From contig NC_083396.1 in assembly GCF_030864355.1 (NCBI RefSeq), positions 1 to 64,000 of the forward strand: a stretch of 64,000 bases of DNA, given 5' to 3'. The DNA comes from Cutaneotrichosporon cavernicola. Taxonomy: Eukaryota; Basidiomycota; Tremellomycetes; Trichosporonales; Trichosporonaceae. Positions 56,256 through 64,000 of the stretch are shown one piece after another (positions within the stretch are counted from its first letter, which is position 1; the number at the start of each line of letters is the position of its first letter). Below the pieces are notes generated by a model. That model was not told the origin of the DNA and did not search any database. It worked only from the letters and a program-made list of their open reading frames with translations. Made by a program: the position numbers and the translations under genes.

Positions 56256-58325
56256 ATGGCCCGCAAGAGCTACCGCGAACACCGCGCAGAGCGTACAGCA
56301 GCTCTCAGGTACGTTTCACCATCCCAACTAAACTAACACCAGCGACGACGGGACAGACCTTGACTCACTCGCATCTTTCAGCACATTTGCCAGTCATACT
56401 ACCCTAGCCTCCCATGCGCCTGGCACTTATCCTTCCTTCTCAAGCTTTGGGATCGATGGCGGGTCGTCCCCATATTACTCGCAACCCAGCGGACTAGCGC
56501 CGCCCACCCTTAGGCAGCGGACCTACAGCAACGTATCGAGCTTGAGCAGGCGCGACGCGAGCTTGGATAGTATCGGGACACCGTCGACCCACAGCCGTTT
56601 CCTCTCTCCTCCTCCTTCAGATGTCCCGACACCGTCAGGGCTACCTCCCTCCTCGGCACCGCCCCCCAGCCGCAGCGTGAGCGGCGAAGACGTCGTCCGC
56701 CCACGTAGCAAGGAGGACCTCGAACGCGACAAGCGCCGACGCCGCGCTCGGAACGAGGAACGCTGGCGCCGCGCACGAGCCCGTGAAGCTGCACATGACG
56801 CCCCCGTCCGCCGCGTCGCCAAGGCAGCCAACTCCATCCTTGGCCCTGTCTGGACACAGGCTGTCGCATTCTTCGCATGCGTAGCTGTGCGCATTTTCCT
56901 CACCATTGCCATGCTCTGTGAGCCATACCGAGATTAGCCATTCCATCGTGAATACTGACCCCAGGGTTGGACGACTCGTCGCAGACACGCCTTTCCTCCG
57001 AGGCAGCAGCCCTACGTCTAGCTTGCGCGGGGCGTGTCGCACCCCTTCTCCGGCCCCTTGTGCCCCTATGCCGCGCGACGTTTGGTGACGCAGTCGACAA
57101 CTCCAACGCATGGCCAGGGACAGGCGCGGTAGTAGCCGTAATCGGATTGCGCCTCGCCGCCGAGTCTCTCCTCTGGAGCGCGGCCGTCGTGTGGGCTTCC
57201 GTCGAGGGATGGCGAGAGGGGCGCACGCTCCGAACCAAGGTCACAGCCATCGTGTACCTGGCCCTCTCGTCCGTGCTGGTGATTCGGGAGGCAGCGTTCC
57301 TTCCGTGCGTTCTCCGCATCCATAAAGTAGAACTGACCGCAGGGTTCGCAGCGCGCTTGGATTCGCAGCGTGGGCACTAGTCGCAACTGTCAGCGGGTAC
57401 GACACGGCAGCGGCGGCCCTCATGACGATCGCCTCGTGGTTTGAGGGAAGCACACGTGTGTACATCCCCGCGTTTGCGGTATATGCGGTCGGGAAGAACG
57501 TATGGCTTAACGGCCGCGACCGCGGGTATCTCGGCCGTCTCGCCGTCACCGTGCTCGCGACACTGTTTGTTCTTGGCAGCATGAGTCCCGTGCCACTGCG
57601 TGAGCGCGGGGCAGCAATCGCTGCCGCTATCAAAGTCACCAGCGTCTCGGGGTGTATCCGAGCGCTCTTGCGGCGCGTCGCATCCATAATCTCATTCCGC
57701 AACATCATCTCGGTGCGCCTGCCACAGAACAAACTAACAGCAGACCATAGCCCTCCTTCCTTCAACCTACCTGACTCTCAAGTCGAGCTATACACTCCGG
57801 CCAGCGGCTCACGAGCCGGCGTCCGCGGACGTCGTGCCTGCCACTGCGAGACTCCTTCCGATCGCTCTCACAGCCACCGCGGGCGCGTTGACCCTCTTGC
57901 CAGTGGACCCGGCGCTCCCACTGCTCCCCTTGGCGTTCGCGTCCGCTCTCCGCCGCGACGACGACGAGTGGGCTGTCGCCGTGCAGATGCACCACGTCGC
58001 GGCCATGAGCTTGTGGCCGGCTCTGAGCGGGATACTTCTCACCTTGGCAAGCGGTTACGTGCTCGCGTGGAACATGCTCATCGGGGCGCGGACGGACGCA
58101 CCCTCCCCGATGCTCAGCATGCACCAGAAGACAACCCTTGTGCTCAACTTGGGTGCGAGCGTCTGGCCGCTCTTTGCGCACCTCCATCTCGCCGCACACT
58201 TCAAGTGGGCTGCTCAGTATGTGGGGCACGCTCTGACGACGTTCATGGTGCTTAGTGTTGTAGGCGTTGTCGTGTGGGCCAACATGCGCCTGGTGAAGAC
58301 GGCCTGGGCTGCGGGGGCGCTGTAA
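56256..58325 (+). CDS. Multi-pass membrane protein, family not recognised
   Basis: Exons 56256-56308, 56343-56917, 56965-57304, 57343-57712 and 57744-58325 (introns 34, 47, 38 and 31 nt) join to 639 aa. The first 170 residues are disordered and Ser/Pro-rich, then strongly basic (ERDKRRRRARNEERWRRARAREAA). From about residue 185 there are roughly nine or ten hydrophobic segments: VWTQAVAFFACVAVRIFLTIAML, AVVAVIGLRLAAE, VYLALSSVLVI, LGFAAWALVATV, LAVTVLATLFVLGSM, LPIALTATAGALTLLPVD, MSLWPALSGILLTLASGYVLA and a final VLSVVGVVVWANM. No transporter motif is recognised. Location and role are unknown. It is divergent from the Dicer-like gene. Confidence 0.8.
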
Positions 58326-58617
58326 ATTGTATACATTAGATGGGATGTGCTCTCTGTCACTTGTACGTCAGGACCCTGGTAGACATTGCATCTGCAACGT
58401 GTCCCAACCACAAGGCTGTTGGCGTTGCCAAAGCCAGCAAGGCATCCAAAATACGCTACTCTACGTGAGCGTCGCAGTCAGAGGTGCCGCTAGGAGGATA
58501 TGCTCCTATTTGCGCTGAGTGTTGGAGAGGGGACTTGGGGTCCTGGGACCCAACGTCGGGGGCGACGTAGATTACCATCCTGGCGTAGGTACTCACGGCC
58601 GTTGACAATGACAGAGG

Positions 58618-58993
58618 TCACAAATGCCTCCATTGGTCAGTGGCGGACATTGAGGAGATGTTGTTTCTGCTGATGACCTGCGGTTTGTGTAGAGGTGCTG
58701 TTGGGTCTACAGTCGCTAAGAGCCCTGCGGTAGGAGAGGTTGGGGAAGGAAAAGGTGAGGCCACAGGTGAGCTACTGGAGTTGAGTGCTAAATGCCGAGG
58801 GCGCTCAGACATGATCTTGTTTACTGACACCATCTGGGCTAGCTCATGACCCAGCTGAAAAAAGTGAGCCGAGTCCTCGACTGGTGTGACAGCGGTCATC
58901 TTTTACGAGTGGAGCACCACGACGACCCCACAGAACGCGTTACTCACCTGGCGCCCAGACTCGTCGGGGTACCCTACTCGGCGTCCCCGGCAT
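58618..58993 (-). CDS. Small hypothetical protein (about 102 aa)
   Basis: Exons 58948-58993 and 58618-58880, with a 67-nt intron (GTGAGT..ACCAG), join exactly in frame to 102 aa from the ATG at 58993. The protein begins with a basic stretch (MPGTPSRVPRRVWAP), then a helix (DSAHFFQLGHELAQMVSVNKIMSER), then a Ser/Pro-rich segment. No family is recognised. It resembles small subunit-type proteins of kinetochore or vesicle complexes only in size and layout. Support is the coding-like composition and the matching splice phase. Confidence 0.45.
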
Positions 58994-59675
58994 GTATATC
59001 AGCTGACCTAGACACCGAGGCATGCAGCAGTCTGAGTGGTGGATAAGATGTGTTCTCGGTGGCGCCGCGGCCGGCGCCGCGGACGGGGCGGCAGAGATGG
59101 TTAGTGGCAAGTCACCCGATGCGGGGAGTGCGGGGAGTGTGGGGTACGCGTGGCATTCAAGATCCGGAAATCGCTCCAGTAACCAGTCATAACTGTTATC
59201 GATACTTGGAATCTCGAATCCGGCTTTTATGCGAAGCTTTGAGCGCTCACGTGAGATGAGATGCTGATGAGAGCATAATCTCTCTCGTCATACAATCGGC
59301 CATTAGACGGCGATTAGACGGCCATATAGACGGGGAGTACCTGAGTACCTTTGGTTGAGAGCAACGGATAGCATAGGGTCGGGTGTAAGATATAGGCGTG
59401 TTTTGTACTGTTATGTTGGCGGAATTGGCGGGTTGGTGGGCTACGAGTTATAGGGGGGCGGTATGTACGGGATATAGTTAACTGGGTAAACTGGCCAAGT
59501 GGGCGATTGAGCGATCGGGTGCCGGGTGGGTAATAGGCGACTGTAGTCAATCAAATGCCACATGAGATGCTACATGGCCCATCTATATCACACCTTCCTC
59601 CGACACCTCCCTTTTGTTCAGATTGTCATCTCTCCCCCCCCCTTTCATTTACTCAAACCATCTCAAACAAAAACC
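58994..59675. other. Intergenic region upstream of the tryptophan synthase gene
   Basis: About 680 nt. A CGGCGCCGCGGCCGGCGCCG-like GC block near 59064-59085 can pair with itself. CT-rich leader sequence with a C9 run lies just before the trpB-like ATG. No gene recognised. Confidence 0.5.
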
Positions 59676-61422
59676 ATGACTGCTTCCAAGTTTGCTCCTA
59701 TGCCCAATGCCGAGGGCTACTTCGGTGCCTACGGCGGCCAGCTTGTTCCCCCTCACCTCAAGAAGGCCATGGACGACATTGCTGTCGCCTACGAGACCAT
59801 CACCAAGACCAAGGAGTTCCAGGATGAGCTCGCCGAGCTCAACGCCACCTACACTGGCCGTCCCTCCCCCATCTTCCACTGCCGCCGCCTCAGTGACAAG
59901 CTTGGTGGCGCTCAGATCTACCTCAAGCGCGAGGACCTCAACCACACTGGTGCTCACAAGATCAACCACGTAAGTGATGAAACACAGTGCGAGAGAGCCG
60001 TGCTGCGAGCCAACAAGAAGAGCAGGACATCCAAGGCTTAGGGAGAACTTGGTTTCTCGGCTTTGCTTGCGCGCATCCGCTCGGTCCCCACAAACCCGCA
60101 AACTAACTCTAGTGCCTCGGTGAGGCCCTCCTCGCCAAGTTCATGGGCAAGACCAAGGTCATTGCCGAGACTGGTGCGGGCCAGCACGGCGTCGCGCTCG
60201 CGACAGCCTGCGCGCTCGTCGGCATCCCCTGCGAGATCTACATGGGCCAGGTCGACATTGAGAAGGAGGCGCCCAACGTTACCAAGATGAAGATCCTTGG
60301 GTGCAACCTCATCCCCGTCACGCGTGGCCAGGCTACGCTCAAGGACGCCGTCGACGACGCCTTTGACGAGTACCTCAAGGACCCCGAGAATTTCATCTAC
60401 GCCATTGGCTCGGTTGTGAGTGCTACAACTTGCCGCGAAGTGCAGGGGGAGAGGGCCACTAGGCGAGGTGGCTGCGTAGGAGGATATTCGGGCGAGCGAA
60501 ATGGCTCCAGGTCGCAGGCGCTGCTACTGATTGCAACCAACTGCATTGTGTCAGCCAGGGCCTCCGCATTGCTCGCCGGAGCACAGGCGCGCGCTAAGAC
60601 AGGAGGGGGAGATGGAATCGTGGAGTGGTGGAGCCCATTGGCCGTGGCCCTGCACGGTCCATTCCCCCTCTTCCCGCTGCCCCTTAGCATGGGCCTCCTC
60701 CAGCCTTCACCTCGTCCCGAGCCTCGTTCTCATGAACCCAGCTCAGCAGTCGTGTCTAACCCCAGGTCGGTCCCCACCCCTTCCCCGCCATGGTCCGTGA
60801 CTTCCAGTCAGTCATTGGCAAAGAGGCCCGCCAGCAGTTCCAGGACAAGCACGGCAAGCTGCCGGAGCACGTCGTCGCGTGCGTCGGTGGCGGCTCGAAC
60901 GCGATGGGCATGTTCACCGCGTTCCTCGAGGACGACAGCGTTCACCTGGTCGGTGTCGAGCCCGGAGGCACCAGCCTCGAGGAGGAGGGACAGCACGCCG
61001 CGACCCTCACCAAGGGTAAGCCCGGTGCCCTGCACGGCATGGCTTGCTACGTCCTCGAGGACAAGGACGGCAACCCGTCGCCCGTGTACTCGTGCGCTTC
61101 CGGTCTCGACTACCCCGGTATCGGTCCGCAGCACAGCTACCTCAAGGACGTTGGGCGTGTCGACTACCAGAGCGCAAGTGACAAGGAGACGCTTGACGCG
61201 TTCATGGAGCTCTCGCGCGTCGAGGGTATCATCCCCGCACTCGAGAGCTCGCACGCCGTTGCTTGGGCCATCCGCACCGCCCCAACCCTCCCCAAGGACG
61301 AGGCGATCCTTGTCAACCTCTCTGGTCGTGGTGGTGAGTCTTCCGAGTCGTTTTCATCGCCGTATGCTGATACGTGTACAGACAAGGACACTGATTACGT
61401 TATTGCCAAGTTGGGCCTGTGA
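59676..61422 (+). CDS. trpB: Tryptophan synthase beta chain (stand-alone)
   Basis: Exons 59676-59969, 60113-60415, 60766-61333 and 61382-61422 join to 401 aa; introns are 143, 350 and 48 nt. The protein starts at the TrpB N-terminus ([19 protein letters not shown]). The PLP Lys is Lys95 in [14 protein letters not shown]. Also present are [13 protein letters not shown], the phosphate loop [29 protein letters not shown], and the end LSGRGDKDTDYV. It condenses indole with serine to tryptophan. Most fungi fuse the alpha and beta chains in one protein; here no alpha domain is present upstream or downstream. So it is either a second, indole-salvaging enzyme or one with another nucleophile. Cytosolic. 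Confidence 0.93.
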
Positions 61423-62329
61423 TTACCATCGTTTCGAGTTGTACAACGAGGACGAGAGACGAGCCGGCGGTGAGATGTCAAGCAGTTTACCGATTTCTCA
61501 AGTGGAGGTGCCTGAAAAGTGGACACGTGAGGTGTCGCTAACGTTAGCAATCGTATGCGATAGTGTTTCTTGGCAACAGCCGCCGCACACCGCACGAACA
61601 GCTTATCGTCTGACAGGCACGAACAGCTTTATCGCTGACAGGACCCTGCTAGACTGCTAACGCGCCCCGCGGCCTGCTTGTCACCTCGGACTAATACGTC
61701 CTGACTTGTGGTCTTGACAGGTATGCCAGTGGAGACTGCTGTTATCATAAACTCTTGAAAGACCAGGCCTCAATGAACGCTCGCCATCTCGTTGAATCAC
61801 TTATGGGTTTGTCTGCCGTCTCCCACCCAAAGCACTAGCGGGCTCGGCACCCTCTAAACTCTGTCACAACTTCATCCCTCCCTGACCGCTGCCACGCCTG
61901 ATGACAGCAACGGCTCACTGCTGTTGCAGTACGCGGTTGCACGGTACTAGGCGGCACACGCATACCCATGGGCAGACTCATCACTGCCGTTGAGACAATG
62001 CAGGCCGTCCGTGTCAGACAACCAACATTACCATCATTCCATCACGTCCACACACAGCTCAAGTCATGAGGTGCATTGTCCACACCTTGATTCTCTACTC
62101 GCCATCCCCACGAGCCCATTGTACGTAGCGGGCAGGACAAGGTGGATGGTGGGAATGGAGCGCTCGATTCTCTGACCATCACATTGCGCATGAGATAAAC
62201 GCCGCTTGGCCCTCACCCATCTCTCTCCATCCCACTCCTCAACTCACCATTTTCCACCTCCCACTCTTCAACTCACCATTTTCCACCTCCCACTCTTCAA
62301 CTCACCATTTTCCACCTGCCACCACCAAC
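61423..62329. other. Intergenic region
   Basis: About 900 nt. No gene seen before the leader repeat at 62234. Confidence 0.5.
62234..62318. repeat. 29-nt tandem repeat, three copies, in the 5' leader
   Basis: The unit CAACTCACCATTTTCCACCT plus CCCACTCTT occurs three times just upstream of the start codon at 62330; the last copy diverges at its end. The CT-rich context suggests it lies in the transcript leader or core promoter. Confidence 0.85.
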
Positions 62330-64000
62330 ATGACCTCCCCCAAAGGCAGCCTTCCCAACGCCGAACACAAGTTGGACACTTGGTATCGCCACAACAAAGG
62401 CACTGCCTTCTTCTGCCTGATGTCCAACGACGACCTCCTTCCACCCCCTCGCCCACCCGGCACAATGCTCCTGCAAGCACCTGATGTAAGTGTCTCCACT
62501 CGGAAGCAGAGCTCACGCAGACCATGTGGTGGGCATACGACCCCACGGCGGACCTCGACAGTCTCCCACTCGACCTGGCCGAGCTCTTGCCCAAGGAGCG
62601 CAGTCGTCAAGGCTCCCACACGGCTGCTATGACACAGGGTGCATACGAGGACGACGACGAGTCGGGTGAAGACGAGGACGACGCGTTCATCGCCAGCATG
62701 CCGCACGCTCTTCAAGGTTCCACTCGGCCAGCCACACACGAGAATGACGAGCCTGAGGAATTTGGAGACGAGTCGACGAAGAGTGACGGCAACGCGTCCG
62801 AGGACATTGAGCACAGCCACTCCGAGGAGAGTGGCGACGACGAGTCTGAGGACATTGAGGGCGACGAGTCTGAGAGTGACGACCACAAGTCCGAGTTCGA
62901 CGAGAGTGACGACGACGAGTCAAAGGAGACCGGATACGAGTCCGCTGTCGACGTCAAACCCAAGCTCCCTTCTCCAATCGAATCCGCTGGCGACGTCAAA
63001 CCCAAGCTCCCTTCTTCGATCGAAGCGCAGCCCTACGTCCCACGGTCCTCCACCTGGGTAAAGTTAGAGGACGATGACGAGACCAAGCCCTGCATTCTCG
63101 CGCCCATCACCAGTCGAATTCCCGTTGTCCCTGCAATGGAGCGTCCCATCAAGTTGGAGGCTCCTCCGCAGCCGTACCGTTCATTGCCCAGGCAGTTCCA
63201 ATCTTCCCCAACTTCCCCATCCCCAAGCCGTCCGCCTCTGCATACCTCGTCGAACATCCCACTTCCGCCTCTGGTCCACCAGATGGTCGATCGGCCCGCC
63301 AAGCGCAGCCGCTCCCCCGACCTGGAAGACGTCGGCAACAGTCCTCGCACCACGCCCCACCGAGTCGCCGGTGCGCTCGACTTTGAGCGACGTAAGCGCT
63401 TCAAGTCGGGGTTCGGCGGTGCCGCACCCGATCCGCCGAGCCAAAGCTCCAAACAAACTGACGGCTTAAAGGAGGCCGGACAGCCTCAAGGTCCTTCTAC
63501 TTCGGCCACAGTGGCGAACATCAACCGCTTGGAGTACGAGGCCTCGCTCCACCAAAAGAGCCAGAGCGCGGATGAAGAGGATGAGCTCGACAGCACGAGC
63601 GTGTCCTCAGCCTCCTCCACCGCGTCTCGCAAAGAAGATCCAACGGCGGATCAGGAAGAGCACGCGCTCGACGACTCGCACACCTCGGCGAACTCTTCCC
63701 GCACCTCACAGACTCCTGGTCCGTCATTCCCTCGACCTCCGGCTACCGGTCAAGTGTCCAGGCGGCAGGGTATGCGTACAGCCATCGACACCTTCTCATG
63801 GTGGGCGAGGGAAGAGGTTCATCGCTCCGAGCAGCGATTTTCCAACCTTGAGAGTGATTTGACCCGCGGCCTTTCACGGGCCACGGATATCGAGGCGACG
63901 TTCGCCCTGGGGCTTGCGCAGGGCAGGCTTGACCAGGCTCGATCGTGGGACGACCGGATGAAAGAGGCGCTCCGGAGCTTTGAACACCACGACGACAGCG
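62330..64000 (+). CDS. Acidic, disordered nuclear-type protein (3' end outside window)
   Basis: Exon 1 is 62330-62485; after a 35-nt intron (62486-62520) exon 2 starts at 62521 and stays open to the window end, so the gene is partial. More than 540 residues are visible. Residues about 95-200 are an extreme Asp/Glu/Ser tract (DDDESGEDEDDAF, EESGDDESEDIEGDESESDD). A duplicated segment with DVKPKLPS occurs at about 62940-63020. Basic patches PAKRSRSP and FERRKRFKSG could be nuclear signals. Near the edge a helical region begins (IDTFSWWAREEVHRSEQRFSNLE). No catalytic domain is visible. Function unknown; a chromatin or transcription role is possible. Confidence 0.7.

Noticed and set aside
59064..59090. 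GC-rich palindrome as a terminator or structured RNA
   Set aside because: Such blocks arise easily at this base composition and there is no other sign of an RNA gene.
1..64000. Transposons, integrated viruses, CRISPR arrays
   Set aside because: No transposase, reverse transcriptase, long terminal repeats, terminal inverted repeats or spaced repeat arrays were recognised anywhere in the window.

Overview
The window reads as the left end of a chromosome of a high-GC basidiomycete yeast. It opens with about 340 bases of CCCCCTAA repeat, the C-rich strand of a TTAGGGGG telomere, which is the telomere type known from Tremellomycetes such as Cryptococcus. Nearly every gene is interrupted by very short GT..AG introns (commonly 29-70 nt), many with CTRAC-like branch points. 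The mix of aromatic-ring catabolism genes, glycosidases and sugar transport suggests a soil- or plant-associated member of the Trichosporonales (Trichosporon, Cutaneotrichosporon, Apiotrichum or Vanrija type). That placement is inference. Exon joins were worked out by hand from splice signals and reading frame; where I give a total length, all exons sum to whole codons.

Region by region. 0-9 kb (subtelomere): telomere, an RRM-like protein, an NAD(P)-binding reductase, two head-to-head genes I do not recognise, and a GH32 invertase. 9-13 kb: a short Zn2Cys6 regulator and a type-B carboxylesterase, tail to tail. 13-28 kb: a run of catabolic enzymes (VOC/extradiol dioxygenase, FAD monooxygenase, gentisate 1,2-dioxygenase, GFA/CENP-V-like protein, fumarylacetoacetase-family hydrolase, quinone oxidoreductase, dienelactone hydrolase, DUF1338 2-oxoadipate dioxygenase) ending with a large Zn2Cys6 regulator. 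This looks like a gentisate-route aromatic degradation cluster. 29-36 kb: a beta-galactosidase-like glycosidase, a GH43 glycosidase and a sugar porter, plausibly an oligosaccharide-use cluster. 36-39 kb: two proline-rich repeat proteins. 39-45 kb: an acyl-CoA synthetase and an amino-acid/choline-type permease with a 4-nt microexon.

45-64 kb is more core-like: tRNA-Val with a short intron, a mitochondrial DnaJ (Mdj1 type), a ketopantoate-reductase-family protein, a Zn2Cys6 regulator, a Dicer-like protein without helicase and with a dead second RNase III domain, an unknown multi-pass membrane protein, a small hypothetical protein, a stand-alone tryptophan synthase beta chain, and an acidic low-complexity protein that runs off the window end.

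The most unusual item is the Dicer-like gene at 52.6-55.6 kb. All four catalytic acids of its RNase IIIb domain are replaced while RNase IIIa is intact. The aromatic cluster and the extremely short introns are the next most interesting signals.
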